A stretch of 64,000 nt of DNA from Halocafeteria seosinensis (GCA_001687465.1 LVLI01000228.1:1-64000); one strand, 5' to 3'; numbered from the stretch's first letter, positions 22,701-34,976 are shown. Numbers and translations: made by a program. Notes: generated from the sequence alone by a model not told the origin.

Positions 22701-22810
22701 GACGTGGAGGGGGAAATGCTCGGTGTAGGTGATGCAGACTGTCCGCTCACACCTCCAAGCAGCATAGCCATTGAGGCCACTAAGATCGCGGCCTGATTTT
22801 TCCCTTTCAT
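19790..22810 (-). CDS. Ser/Pro/Thr-repeat mucin-like single-pass membrane protein
   Basis: Single exon, 1006 residues from ATG 22810. The frame is open further upstream, but this start places a signal peptide first (MKGKNQAAILVASMAMLL, cleavage likely after GVSG). Residues of about 25-920 are imperfect tandem repeats of TPSESPSNSV, TPSISPSESP and related 8-12-mers, with occasional GTPDATTSTPSPS units forming larger higher-order repeats. Then comes a Gly-rich linker, one TM helix (AIAGIVIGALVFVAIVAALI), and a short cytosolic tail KAKGKGKKP...EEEPGYQYEDQI. The composition predicts dense O-glycosylation and an extended extracellular stalk. Such proteins are known at protist and algal surfaces; a wall or adhesion role is inference. 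Because codons are TCN/CCN/ACN/GAN, the antisense strand is also open for 2.7 kb. Confidence 0.88.
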   Translation of the reverse strand: MKGKNQAAILVASMAMLLGGVSGQSASPTPSISPSTSVTPSESPSNSATPSFTPSTSVTPSESPSNSVTPSESPSNSVTPSISPSESPSTSVTPSESPSNSVTPSESVTPSESPSNSVTPSISPSESPSTSVTPSESPSNSVTPSISPSESPSNSMTPSISPSESPSTSATPSVSPSESPSNSATPSISPSISGTPSESPSNSVTPSISPSESPSNSVTPSVSPSESSSPSVTSSISPSESPSESPSTSATPSISPSESPSASVTPSISPSESPSGSVTPSISPSASPSESPSTSATPSISPSESPSTSATTSITGTASISPSTSASPSVTPSESPSPSVTPSVTPSGATPSVTPSISGTPSESPSNSVTPSESPSTSATPSESPSTSVTPSGSPSTSVTPSGSPSTSATPSESPSGSITPSKSISPSSSPSGSESPSTSASPSMTGSPSVTASGSISPSTSASSSVSPSVTPSESPSNSVTPSVSGSPSTSASETPSTSVTPSESPSSSITPSTTGTPDATTSTPSPSITPSETASNSVTPSVTASESASSSVSATVTNTPSVSASATTTGTPTVTITATASISETPTNSRTPTLSRTSSPSPSPSETASPSTTPSETPSSSITPSESPSSSITPSESPSSSITPSTTGTPDATTSTPSPSATPSETASNSVTPSETPSNSVTPSESASVTATMTSSVSVTATASISETPTNSRTPTLSRTSSSSPSPSETASPSTTPSETPSSSITPSESPSSSITPSTTGTPDATTSTPSPSVTPSETPSNSVTPSVTPSESPSSSVTATGTITPSGSVSSTATTSVSATPTSSQTPSPSETPSTSVTPSTTGTPDPTTATPSPSSTPSTTPSNTGTPSVTPSETPSPSVTPSTTGTPDATTATPSPSVTPSETPTSTPSHSSSPSITPSNSATPSVTASVSPSQPTGGGGAAQDDALGGGAIAGIVIGALVFVAIVAALILYKAKGKGKKPVAGEEQPALEEEPGYQYEDQI

Positions 22811-24361
22811 CTTCTCGTTCTTCCTTCTTCTTAGGTTATCTGCATCCCACACGGAATAAAACAACAATTTAAGGACGTTCGCGTTCAAATCTATGTTTCT
22901 GCGAAAAGCGAGCTTCGCGCACAGCCGTCGCACACACGCCGGAGTCTTATGTTCGGAAAGCCGTTAAACGTTCTTCCAACCGAGGAGAAATCCAATGGTA
23001 CAACTCAGTCTTACATGATGAATACTTGTTGACTTCTCGTACAAGCCCTTCTTGTCCATATACTACACCGGGGAGCTTGAGACAAAATCGACGCGCGCCC
23101 ACGAGCCACCTTTTTTGGCCCCCTTTAGCATCCCCTGACTTCGAACCGATGACAGTTATTTACAGGGGGGGGGGGAGCTCGAACGTTGAGCCTCGGGAGA
23201 ACATTGGCGTGTGCTGTGGGTATACATGCCAAAACATACCTCGACAAGGCTCACTTCTCTCGCAAATGGTCCTCTGGAATAAACTATGTGGAATGAAAGA
23301 AGCACAGTCGAGCTTTCTTTCGTATAGCTGCTTGTTCTTCAAAAGCCCAGCTCGCAAACTTGGGCTCGCAAACTCACGCTGTTTAGAGTCAACAGCACAG
23401 GCAACACAAAAAATATAATTGGATACGATTTCCTTTTCGCTAGTCCTTTTTTCCGTCGGTCGTTCGATGGCAATGCATTTCAATCGCTCAACTGGCGCGG
23501 CATCTACTCGGAGTCCGGACAGGACATCCTGCTCGTTATCTCGGAACGGACTTGAAGGCCGACTTCTCCCTGCCCTTGCGCGGGAGCTGCGGCGGGAAGA
23601 TCGCAATCCAAGCCCATCCCTTCGGAAGATCTTCCCCGGACTTCCCAGCCCTCTTTGTCCAGCTGATAATAACCGCCAGCTAGAGAACACGCACTCCCGG
23701 ACATGCTATACTGGCTCTATACAGTGTATACCGAAAAAAACTGCCCTCTCGCCAAACCAGTAGGTGGTTGTGCGTGGGCCCAACCAACAGACGAAAGACT
23801 GACCTTCCTTACTTCCTTGACTTCCAAGAGTCAATATATCTCCGCCATCTCGGCGCGAGAGCAGCAGCAGTAATCGAGAGCCAATGCACTTGGGTGCGGC
23901 TGGCTGCTCCGAATGTTCGGCACAATACACACACTTTCCCCACAAAACCTACTCCAATGCGGTTATTCGTACTTGTTATGAGAGCATCGATCTCTCCACC
24001 TGACTTACTTGGTAGCAATATCGTCGTGGCTGTGTTCTTTTCTCCAAGCCCCCCTTCCGTCGGCCTTCTCAAACAGCTCTCTAGTGCTCAGAGAGGACAC
24101 AATTATGCTAGCTCAGCTTTATATATGGAGGTCTCCACTGCTGATACACCCACGCACTGAAGGCCATTCGTAGAGTCCAGAGTCAGATAGACACCAATGA
24201 GGGACAAGTAACTTCGCAGAGGATTCCCGGTATATTGGGGAGTCTGACGAGTCTGACTCCAACTGTACCAAAGAACACGCACTTCCTTGCCGCCGCAGCG
24301 ATATAGCGTACGAAGTCTAAAATCGCATGCAGTGTCACTCTTTCGTCAGGCAGCATGCTGT
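22811..24361. other. 1.55-kb intergenic region
   Basis: Between the mucin start and the FMO stop. It contains a run of 11 G at 23165-23175. ORFs on both strands (up to 176 codons, 23160-23690 minus) have no recognisable motifs and overlap one another, so I do not call a gene. Confidence 0.4.
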
Positions 24362-26451
24362 CTAGATATCCTTGATCGGTACCGATTCGGCCTTGCTGAC
24401 CAAGCTCTCTGGGTATGTTTTCATCCAACCAGGGTGGAATTCAAGAGCACATGCTGATTGCGAAGCACCCATGCTGCTGCTGATTGTATCATTTTGCGCA
24501 GTTGCATCGTTGGAGGAGCTCGTTCGAAATTCAAAGTTGATACTACGATAACCGGTTGGATCCTGTTTCCGGGCTTCGGCTGTGTGTACATACATATCAT
24601 GGTCGACGGTGACCTTTTCTCCCGGAGTAAGTTCATGGTTCGGCGGGAAATACTCCTCAGTTATTGTATCGTCCTTTGGCCAAGGTGGCCGAGTGGCGAT
24701 CACTCTTGAGCGAACTGATGGTAATTCAGCCTCGGTAAGAGACTCATTCTCCCCCTGATAGCCTGGAAGTTCCACTCTTTCCGGAACAGTATGACCCGAT
24801 TTGGACAGAATATCTCGGCAGTATAGCCACTGCAGAGGCCCTAGCATATGAGTGTATCTCAAGGGCATGGCAAACGCATCCGTGTAATAGTCGTAAGAAC
24901 GGCAAATTTCGTCCAGGCGCTGCAAAAAGCAAATTCGGCAGCGGGACTAGGATCGAACTGTTACCGGTAGTGACTACCCACTGCTTTAACTTACCTCCGA
25001 TAACTTAGGCAGGTTCTTCTCACCTGACCATACTTTCGAAACATATTCTGCCTGACATTCGAAGAATGGTAAAGGATTTACCCTGCAAAGAGTCACAAAG
25101 GGCCAAACTGCAAGCACAAGAGCAACGAACGTACACTGTGGCTTTGTTGAATGCTCACCTCCAGGGTATGCCAACAAATGCTAAAGAAGGCAACATTGCA
25201 TGAAAAAGTTGCAGATATAACGGATGAATCCTCTTGTCCTGGTTGATTAACAATGGCCAGCTTGATCGCGGAGTGGATTGACTCCAATATTCTTTGGCAG
25301 GAATGCAATCAAGAAAAGGAAAATCGTAAGAATAACCCGTGCACCATATTACAGAGTCCACTTGAAGCTGGTTGCCAAAGGAAGTAACGAGCATCCTTGA
25401 ATCGGGATCAACGGCTTTAGGAGGAGAAACAGGCAGTAGTGATCCCGTAGTACAATCCTGTAAGCTCTTTTCTTCTTTTTCGGCATCACATTCTTTTACA
25501 GCGATATACGTACGATCCGCTACTTCGGCTATTTCATGCCCAATGTCTGCCCCGGAGGGACCAGCCCCCACAATGAGGACAGTCTTGCCATGATATGGGC
25601 CAGGAGTTCGGTATTCTGCCGAATGGAGCATTCGACCAGAAAAGAGTTCGTCGTTCGAAAGAGAAGGGACTGTGGGTCTAAAGTAGTGCCCATTGCAGAC
25701 AGCAACGTAGTCAAAGTATTCCCGCTTTTCACCGTTGCTATCAGAGCTCTTCAATTCCCAGGAAATTTCTGAACCACAGATCTCCTCTTTGGAAGAGCGA
25801 TTCCACTGTTTATTGACTTTTTCATAATCTTCAAGTTGGGAATCTTTGATCTCTGCCACCGTCATCGAATGCTGCAGCAGGTCTTGAGCTCTATTCTTTG
25901 ATTCTGTGGGCGTCAGCAACGGTGGGATGATCGGACTCATGCACTCCGAAGAAGCCTTTTCAGACGATGCGTGCTTCTTCTTAGGGACAATGTGATCCAC
26001 TTGGCACTGAAATCGTATCAGTTCATCCAGTTCGAATCGTTGTGCATACGTCCTCAAGTAGGATGCAACTTGCTGATGCGTCACGAAGGACGGATACTTT
26101 GGGTTGAACCCGTGGTCCCGAAGTTCCATAATTTCTTTCGGTAAATTCGTTCGAAGAGATTTATACATCACAGAACCGTCCCGGATATCATCTGCAGCAA
26201 TGAAAAAGCAAGTTAAATGAATACCAGAAGGCGAGGTGACACCGGTTGCAACAGGAGAGAAACTCCCAGAGAGTTTCGGCTCATCATTTCTCACCTGTAT
26301 AATTCCAGAGGCCACCCAGTTTATTGGACCGTTCGAACACTGTGACGTCAAAGCCCACATCCTTCAGATATCGTGCTGTGACTAATCCTGCGGCTCCAGC
26401 GCCCACAATGGCCGCTCGGGGACGACCCGAGCCTGTCGCAACGCGATGCAT
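24362..26451 (-). CDS. Flavin-containing monooxygenase (FMO)
   Basis: Four exons (26451-26295, 26191-25159, 25082-24995, 24919-24362) give 611 residues. FMOs use FAD and NADPH to oxygenate N- or S-containing substrates. Motifs: FAD GAGAAG (17-22), LGGLWNYT and the SLRTNLPKEIM block, the FMO signature FSGRMLHSAEY (FxGxxxHxxxY), NADPH site VGAGPSGADIG, and CTGYSYDFPF. Junctions keep the family pattern, for example NYT/DDIRDGS and GIPWR/VNPLPFFECQAEYV. The C-terminal extension of about 185 residues is longer than usual, and an insertion (KKKHASSEKASSE onward) follows the first third. The ATG at 26451 is chosen because the longer frame has only a GTG. No transmembrane anchor is obvious. The substrate cannot be predicted. 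Confidence 0.9.
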
Positions 26452-26787
26452 TCTGTTCTCTTGTTCCACTGGCGCCAGGAAGGGTGGGAGGGGAAGCTAC
26501 TGGATCACCTTAAAGTGGTTGTACCGTTTGAAATCATTCAAAGGGCATTAAAAAGAGGCGAATGTGGAAGGCAATGGTTTCGCGGTCGCAAGTATCCTTG
26601 TACTGCCTCATTCAATCACTACAATCAGTTAAACAAAACATGCATACAATATAATAAATAAAATCTATCTATGTAATGTAATGTAAACCAAAACAAACCA
26701 AGGGAGAACACACAGTAAAATAAAATGAATAGTCGGGTGTGAACGAAAAGATTGACAGGTTAAGAATCCATTCACCGCCGCTTGTGT
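26452..26787. other. Divergent promoter region FMO/HEAT-like gene
   Basis: 336 nt between divergent starts. AT-rich core near 26640-26690 with direct repeats of GTAATGTAAT type. No ORF. Confidence 0.45.
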
Positions 26788-29160
26788 ATGCCATGCTGGG
26801 TGATGAAAGGTTCAGTGTGTATGATAAATAAACATTCAAATGGTTCCCAATCTTGTTTGATTGGTGTGCTGACAGTGCTTGGATCCGCCGCAAGCAGGAG
26901 AATGCAGGAGGCTCGGAGCTATGTGAGACGCCATTGCCTCCAGAATGATGATTGTACACTTTCCACCTTGTATAGAGGGTGTTTGCTCTCTCTGTCGGCC
27001 TTGAGTAAGCTGTCATTGGGCGGCCCTCGTAAGGGGAAAACAGCGCCATTGTCACCGAAATGGGAGCTGAAGCAGGAGGACGTACAGGGACTTGTGGGCC
27101 ATTTAGGCGTATTATACAGCCTTTCAGAGGATTCCAGTCCTTATACCGTGCCCCAGCGTCTTCTACATGTTTGTAACAAGGCATATGGAGGACAGGATAG
27201 CGGGATCCTGAAAGCGACCTTGGACTTGATCTGGCGGCTGATTCTCCGAGTGCTCCAATCACGAAAGAAAGTGGCTCAAGACGATACAATGCTCTGGGAG
27301 GAGATTCTCTCACTATGTACCACTTGGCTCTCCCATTGTAATGCACGGGTGCGGAAACGGGCTAGCGAAATTATTGGTCAGTGGATGCGGCTGTGCCCCA
27401 AGCAGTTAGTGTACCGGGTAAGTGGTCTTAAGTAGAGTATCGGATAGTTTCACCCTGTTTACGTTGCCATGTGTGAGCAGGGTCTTGAGCATTTGGTGGA
27501 TTCTCTTTCTGTTGACTCGGCAACGGCTGTACGCAAAGAGGTGGTGATCCAAAGCATACAATTATGTACAACTCGGCAACTCACCAAAACCGACTCAGAA
27601 ATAGTGCTTGTTGCGCTAAAACTGGCAATGCTCGATCACTCTATAAATATAAGAAAATTGGCACCCCTGCTTCTTACACAATGCTGGAATGCAGTACCTA
27701 TCAAAGAAATGTGCGCGTTGTTTGCAAGAAAATACAATCTCGCTGACATTAAGTATTTGTTGGACCGAGATACCTCGGGAGAACTTGGCACGAAGCAGCT
27801 TGACGGCTCAACCAGAGAGATAGTCTGTTGGGCACCGCAATATTGCACCCATTGTTTAGTCGACGGAATCCTGGATGAAGCCTCGGAGATCAGAGAGTAC
27901 ATTCTAAAGTCGTTTCTGGATTTTTCTTTTAGTACGCACTTACCCCCTTGGTTTCTACGCACCATGGTGTCGCTTTTGGTATGCGCCTCGGACGACAGAA
28001 TGCTAAAATTGCGGCAGTTGTCTCTTCTTAGTCTGGAAAATTGTTGTATGAACAACCCGGTTATGCGTGTCGAAGCGGGCCAAAAATTTGCAGATAAATT
28101 GCTGTCGACGCGAGATCAAACACATGGTTGCTTGAGATGGATAAGCAACGACAGCGGGCAGCAGACTCTAGGACACACGCTCCGGGATAGCTTTCGATTT
28201 CTTTGCAGCGAAGAGCTGATCGATTTATCTTCAACAACAGTGCTATATGGAGATATTCGAAAGCTATTCGATAACTGTCAACACCTCTTGTATCAGATTA
28301 ACTCGGTGGTAATGCAAAGCCAATCCCAAAGAACGCTTCAGGACACGCTTGTTCAGATCCTCTTTGATAAGCAAGAACACCTTTGGACCTCACTGCGTAT
28401 CTCCCGTTTCCTTCTAGCCTTAGGTGATTACTTTGCATTCGAAGAGCTGAATAGTTTGGTTATGTTGTACTGTGCTGTTTTCCTCTTATGGGACTCACCG
28501 GAACTCAGCTCGTCTGTTGGTTCGGCGTTGAACTCCTGTTTTCCACAGTTGGAGCTTCCTTTGAAACATCCAGAAGATGAAAATGATTCTTCAAAATTAA
28601 TGGAGCTGATAATACAGAAGATTTTGGATGCAGTAGTCTCCACTTTGCAACGGGCCCAGTACTATCTTCCGTTTTGTCCAGTGTTGCCTCAGCGAAGTTG
28701 TCATCGAGCCCAAAGGCACGAAGAGTTTGTCGTTCCAGCAACATCGCCCAAGGATCAATATTCGGCAGTACAGCGAAGTGTTATCCATGGAAATGCTGTA
28801 CCCACTTCCTCCATGGAGCGATACCGAATCTGCTCTCTTGAGCTCCTGAGCATGTCTAGAAGCGCCTCGGCCGAATCAAGGGTGGCGATAGACTGCGTAA
28901 ACCTGGGCGTAACTGATCATCAGGCGTCACGCATTCAGGGAATTTTGTGCTCTTTTTCCTGCTCCGGCAAGATTTCTCAGTGGTGTTGTCCTGTGTACCT
29001 GTTGCAGAAGTCAAACAGTTCTGTGGGAGTTTCCTTACTTGGTAGTACCATGGGGAATGACGGGGACTCAATGCTTGCCGAAATGGAACTCGCTGTCCTG
29101 GGAAACCCTTACATCGTTGCTTTGGAGGAACCCTCTGTCAATTACTTCTCTTCACGATGA
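26788..29160 (+). CDS. HEAT/ARM-like helical repeat protein, possibly Integrator subunit 4
   Basis: Two exons (26788-27417, 27481-29160; 63-nt intron) give 769 residues. The N-terminal two thirds are amphipathic helix pairs of HEAT type, for example CNARVRKRASEIIGQWM, SATAVRKEVVIQSIQL, HSINIRKLAPLLLTQCW, EASEIREYILKSFLDF and DRMLKLRQLSLLSLENC. The helix pattern, the Arg/Lys at repeat turns and the overall length recall INTS4 (Integrator, snRNA 3' processing), but no unique signature was found, so this is only a suggestion. The C-terminal 200 residues show no motif. ATG 26788 is the first in frame; a second at 26806 is also possible. Splicing at CGG/GTAAGT...CAG/GGT preserves the frame. Confidence 0.65.
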
Positions 29161-30038
29161 CACGTTGAATAAATTGCTTGCCCCGGGTATTGTAAGGCAG
29201 TGCAGAAGTGGTGGATGGATGCTAAAGTTTATTTGCTGGCCGGTCAGCTATCTCCCCTTTTTTGAAAGCCAAGCCTTCCATTACAGTGTGGTATTGCCCT
29301 TTCCACGGCATTAAATATGCAGTGAGTCAGCAATGACGCATGGTCACGCACCGCACTTCACCAGCAACTGGCAGCACGCCCGGGCTCCGGAGTCTCTCGT
29401 TGCTTTGGCCCGGGCCAGACCGGGAGTCCGGGACCAAACACCGGCTTTTCACCGCCAGTGCCCCTTCCTTGTTGAAGGGTAGCAGCCACTCACAGCTCCT
29501 GGAAGTGCGTGGCTTGTCCCAGGCGAAGCAGATTCTTGGATTCCACATGAGTCACTACACCAAAGCAATTGCACGGTAGTTCGCGAATTCTTGCACATCA
29601 ACATTTATCAAATAAGCGTTGGTGTCAGTCAACTGCCCCCTTCAACACCGGAGACAAACGGCTTGGAGGACAATTTGTATCTGCATCTTTGAAGACTTCG
29701 GGCTCCCATATCGAACCGATTCTGGAATTCACTACAGTCTCTTCGACGTCGAGCGTTGCAGCAGCTATAAATACCGGCGTTCCACGGGCCCATTAGCAGC
29801 ATACAGAGGCCGTATAATCGCTCTTGTGCCGGACAGGTTTTTTCCCGGGGAAGCTTTTAATTGCAGAGGTTCAACTTACGCTGTGTAGCAGGCCGTTGGG
29901 GGCCGTCAGAAAACGCGACCACACAACTTCAACGTATTGCCCGGACCTTTTTGCTCCCCTCAGGCCCCCCTGTGCCCAGACCCCTGAAACGGAAAACGGA
30001 CAAATTTTAGCCGTCTCTAGAACTACGGCTTTGAAAAC
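29161..30038. other. 878-nt intergenic region
   Basis: Between the HEAT-like and FUSC genes. Contains a locally GC-rich patch (29377-29436, CCGGGC/GCCCGG-type complementary blocks). Short overlapping ORFs only; nothing supported. Confidence 0.4.
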
Positions 30039-33000
30039 ATGACAAGTCTGGTGCAGGCACATAGTGCCACGTCTACAACAAATGAAGAACGTGGACATGC
30101 CGCGAGCAGCTTCAGCTTTCTTGCTCCAGGGAAATCTTCCCGAGTTCTCATGTTTATTCGAGGAATCATTTCCGCACTGTTGGCTTCGCTTTGGAATCTC
30201 CAGTTTTCTTCCTCCAGTAACGAAGCGTTGACCGGAGCGATGGTCGGAGTCTATGCTTCGTGGATCGTCGAACATACTTTAGGCATGACTCTTCGTCGTG
30301 CGTACCTCGGCTCCCTTGGGGCGGTGGCCAGCGGATTCACGGCTTGGATCTCAATGCACAGTTGCGGAACGGATCCTATTTGCATAACCAGCTCGATCAT
30401 CATAATCTCCCTCTTAGCAGCGTTACTCCCTGTGAATGGCTCGATCCAAAATATTTGGATTGCTTTTCACGCCGGAACTTTGACAGCCACGCTCTTTGAA
30501 GGCGCCAACACTTCTCCCGCCGTTGCATGGGCCCCAACTGGGGCTTCCTTAGTTGGAGCGGTCTGCGCCATCGTTGCTGCCATGATACCGTTTCCGCACT
30601 GGAGTATTTCGGAGGTGCGAGAACGTCTGCAGATTGTTTCCCAAATGTATGAAGCTTTGCAAAAAATGACGAGTGGGGCTTTCACCAGAGAAATGCTCAG
30701 ACCCGATGGTGGAGAACAACCCGGAGCACAAAATGCTCGGCATCATACAACGGACGAAGTAGGGATTTTCTCTCAAGCATCGAAGACCCAGCAGGTGCAG
30801 ACTAACATCGCCGTGAAGCCAGCCAAGCAGCCTCTTATGGGGATGGGTTCTCTTTCGTCAGCACTGTCGTGGCAAGAACGGAGCCCCTTGATTCATGCCA
30901 GTATTGATTTTGTCGGATCCATGTTGGATACTAACATGGAACGAATATCCTGGGAGCTTAATACCGGCTCCCCTTGGGAGGGCCCGGGCGTAATGCGCCG
31001 GTTCCATCAGCTTGCTCGTACAGTCCTTCCACGGCTCGGCGAATCGTTACGCAATACTTTTGGCGAATGCCGGAAACGTACTCTGCTATGCCATAATGAT
31101 CGGAGTACCGCCTCTATGGATAAAGAGAGCACGAATGCGTCTAGCCAGCAGCTGCAAGGTAAAGACGATGCAGTTACCAGTGATGATTTCAGCACGTTAA
31201 TCCACTCCGAAAGTCTGTTAGACCAGGAAAGGTTGAAGCTTGAAGAGCGGTCGATAACTGCTTACAGAGACGGATACCGAAGCGGAGATGGCCGACGAAG
31301 CATCCTTGAAACATTGCGGTCCTGGCATGAGACCTTAGCAAGACTGCGTCAGATGGTATTGCTGATGGGTGAAGCGCAGAAAGAGACTGGTGCGTTGATG
31401 ACGCGTTAGCGTTGATTGGTTCCGCATGGTGCGTGATTCCCTGTTTGCTCTTTCCTGCAGATTTCGTGGCTTCGTTACGAGAAAATGCAACTTCGTCCTT
31501 ATACGACCCACTTGTGCGGACTATTGATTGCTCTGTAGCATTGCTACAACAAAGTCTGCAGGTTTCGCTTGAGGACATCCGCTGGCGCGGTGGTGAAACA
31601 TATCTGGGCTCTATATTTGGCATTGGAGGTTTCATTCCCTTCTCTGTTTCTCCAGAATTGGACAAGGAATTGCGTTCTGCTCAAGATCCGGAGGCTTTAG
31701 CCAACGAGCTATCATACGACGGCCGACTTCCTTCCTACACTAAGGATGAAAACGGCGTGCTTATACCAGCTGTTCATAAGCCAGGTACTTCTTCCAAGCG
31801 AAAACTATTGTACAACTTAAGGAGCCTGTTACTCAAGCAGCTGAGGAACCTCACCAGATCCTATGGGCGGGCTAGGGTAAAGGTACTGTATTCAGACCAC
31901 TCTGATGAAGCCTTTCGCCCGGTTCCCATGATTCAGCGACAATTTAAGCTGCACCCTCCGCCTATGGGAACTATCGAGGACGAAACTCCTGATGAGGCTG
32001 AAGAAAAAAACGAAGAGGACGAAATATCCAAAGGAGACAACGAGTCTGTGTCAGATTCCTCTACAGGAACGCAGACCTCGTTTTCGCGTCATTCGGAAAC
32101 GGAAGATCCAGAAAACAACACAATCGAGGATGCAGCCTCTTTCAGCGTTGCTATTGCACCCATTAATACAGTCTTGTTTTGTGTGTTCAGAATGGCCTGG
32201 ATGATCATAGAGTCCTCTGATGATTTGTGCGGTCTGAAGCATTGTACCAACGAGAGCGAAGAAGGCTACGGCGAAGATCGTCATGCAGCAGCGACAGATT
32301 CGCTTAACGTTAATCTCTCCACGGAGGAGCGTCAAAATGTCCTGCAAGAACAGGAGAAGAAGCGCCAATGCCTACTTCGCAAGAAGAAGCCGTTGGTAAA
32401 TAGTCAGAGTGCTCCCATGCCAGTACCGGCGGAGTACCAGAGCAAGAAGGGCTCGCAGCACCTCAGTTCCGTTTCAGCAGACAACGCAAATGTCAAGAAA
32501 GACGACCACAGTGCTTCCGGGGCACAAGGCGTGGGAGAAAAATGCGTTTGTTCAGCCGCGTTGCGACAGCGTTGGGTACATGTCCAAGCGCTTGTTCAGG
32601 AGAAGCTCGCAAGAGTGGAAATCAGGCGTGCAGCGCAGCTAACTGTTGCGGTTCTAGCCGCTACCCTGATGACACTGGTACCAGCACTCCGCCAGCGGCT
32701 TCAGTATGCCGTAAGTACTTTGAAATTCAATGCAAGTTTATTATCGGTTGTATACCAGCACGGATCTTGAAATATGCTGCAGTACTGGGTGCCGGTTTCG
32801 GTAGGGTTTATTGCCGGTACGTCGGCCGGCAGCAATGTTCGCGAAGGTGAGTGGAACCTGCAAACCGCGCACATCCTTATTTGATATTGACGTTTTACCA
32901 TTTAACGTAATGTGATATGTGGGTACAGGCTTAGTTACTTTAGTTGGAACCGCTCTCGGGAGTATTTTCGGGTATATATCACTTGTTATAGGTGGTTCTC

Positions 33001-34976
33001 GTGGCTGGGTAGTTGGGTCACTTTTTAGTCTGTTCAACGCATTGTGCAAGTACGGTGCGGCGGATACATTTTCCATTTACAGAAGGATATTCCAGATTGC
33101 CGCATACACTGCTCCAATTATAATGTTTGGTGCCGACGACGCTGGTACCAACAAATCTGCCTCGGAGCTCTCCGCCCTGGTGCAAGCGGCTGCCTTGGAA
33201 AGAATGGTACATACCGTAGTCGGTATTCTTCTCCTCTTCGTCGTTGGACAGTGTATCCTGCCTATTCGAGCACAAGACCAACTTCATAGCTATTCTCTGG
33301 AAATTATGGAGTCCTTGAACCGCATGTTAACACACAGTCTCCATTCGTATATTGTGGTAGTCTACGGTGCCGCAGAGCAAAATGTATCCTACGGAGTTAC
33401 GTTTCCCTCTACATCGAATGTCGGCGCCGTTCAAACGGACACCGGTCTGCAGTCCGACCAGCAAGCACACCATGGAGAGGCTTCGACTTTCAAGGCTCCC
33501 TCTATTGCAGCGTCTACGGTCCAGAATCTGACCGCCGTGAAAAACATGTTAGATGTCAGTCGATACATTAGTCACTTTAGAGAGCATTGCTTCGTTAGTT
33601 TCGTAGAGGCTACGCGTATAGAGGTGGACCCCGCGTACGAGTTGGAGGCCAAACTGGAGGCTCTGAAGGGTACTATTCCTGAGGCATCCGTAGAGCCGAC
33701 TTCATGGTACCGTCCGAACGAAGAAACGCATGATTTACATGAATCATTTGCGAAGTCAATTGAAGAGTGTGTCCGCGCTATTACCGTCGTAAACCAATCT
33801 CGCTTTTCCCTGATCAGAAACCACTCTTTCCAAGTACAGAAATTGGCGAATAGAGAATATAGCAAGTCACGGGATCAAGTAGGCAATGACGGACCACCTA
33901 CTGAAGCGGATGTTTTGTCGGGGCTGCACTTGCTTTTACCTTTTCTCCCGCAGATTCACCGCCTGCAATTGTCGATAACGGAAACAGTTCAAAACATTTT
34001 GGCGGTGTTACATCTGATTAGCAATCTTGAGCAGGGTAACGGAGACTACACGAAAGAGGAAACGATGCAGAAAGCATTTCAGCACAACCAGCTTGCGCAA
34101 CAAATTCGCGAAACCGGGAAGGCGTGCGAGGCCTTTGATGGGAATGAGGCTGGAGACAACACGGGGGCGCAAAAAAGGAGTGCGAACAACTTCGAGTCGA
34201 GGCGGTCGCTGTTTGTAGATATCTCATCTGTTGAGCCGAATATTACGGAGGAGCGTAAATCCGAAGTCGAATACGCAAAAAGGGTCCTATGGGCTCTGGA
34301 ACGAAGCTCTGACTCTGTGTCTGAATGCCTGCACAGTTTTCAGAAGCTGTTATCCCAATTCACGGAAGCCCGTATAAAAGAGACTAAAGAGGCACGACTT
34401 AGCCATGAGATTGCGGAGCAGGAAGAGGAAAAAGAGGCTGGAGGTGGCCATCAGAAGGCTGGGACAGACATCCCGTGGTCCTCAGATCAGAAAACGATTT
34501 CGAGTGTTCATTCTGCCGGTTCTTCTCCGATGCGACGGGCCGTTAGCAAACTACGCCTTCCATCGGCGACGCAAACCTGCGATACATCAGCGTTCGAAGC
34601 GGACTGTAGCGACCTTCCACCCGATCGGCAGCGAGAGGAGCGAAACTGTCAAGGCTATGATCTTGGAGCCGGACGTGGTCCTTCTGCCTTCAGCAACGTA
34701 CTTGTGCTGAACATTAACTCGGTTGCGTTTGGTCTTCAACGCTTAAGTGGCTCGCTATCGGGGCTTTCCAGCATCGCAGCGAAAATGTATTACTCTCGTT
34801 TGCTTTGTTCGACCTTTCTCAGCCAAAAGCCTACAAACGTATCGACGGAACTGCTCAGGGGAATGCCTTGGAGAATCTCTTCTCAGAACAAGACTGAATT
34901 TGCTGAAGGAGCACAGCCGAGCACTTACACTAGCAACGCGGATGAACAGAACTCTCCACGCGTGCCCCCGTGCTAA
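30039..34976 (+). CDS. Large FUSC-type multipass membrane protein
   Basis: Four exons (30039-31389, 31461-32710, 32783-32846, 32929-34976) give 1570 residues. The fold is that of the fusaric-acid-resistance / aromatic acid exporter superfamily (includes yeast BRE4 and plant ALMT): an N-terminal bundle of about six TM segments with NEALTGAMVGVYASWIVEHTLG and GFTAWISM, a long cytosolic region with an acidic linker (EEKNEEDEISKGDN), and a second C-terminal bundle (ATLMTLVPAL, YWVPVSVGFIAGTSAGSNVR, GLVTLVGTALGSIFGY). Intron 2 and intron 3 bracket a 64-nt exon inside the second FUSC bundle. The final 500 residues are hydrophilic and partly coiled coil. Substrate unknown; organic anion or aromatic acid transport is the family expectation. 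Confidence 0.85.

Noticed and set aside
20103-22796. 897-codon plus-strand ORF (Glu/Gly/Val/Asp-rich)
   Set aside because: It is the exact antisense of the mucin repeats; TCN/CCN/ACN codons give no stops on the opposite strand. The minus-strand reading has a signal peptide, TM helix and tail; this one has none.
23160-23690. 176-codon minus-strand ORF
   Set aside because: Overlaps other ORFs in several frames, spans a G homopolymer and has no recognisable domain.
24925-24994. tRNA-like segment in FMO intron 3 (GCAGTGGG pairing with CCCGCTGC, with a GTTCGATCC B-box-like stretch on the minus strand)
   Set aside because: Only about 47 nt between the stem ends, the T arm does not pair, and no anticodon arm is visible; at most a tRNA-derived scrap.
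26669-27346. 225-codon minus-strand ORF opposite the HEAT-like gene
   Set aside because: Antisense shadow of the first exon, which has helical-repeat periodicity and splices cleanly.
30039-32770. FUSC region as two separate genes
   Set aside because: Introns at 31390-31460, 32711-32782 and 32847-32928 restore one frame, and the total is a multiple of three with family-like membrane segments across the joins.
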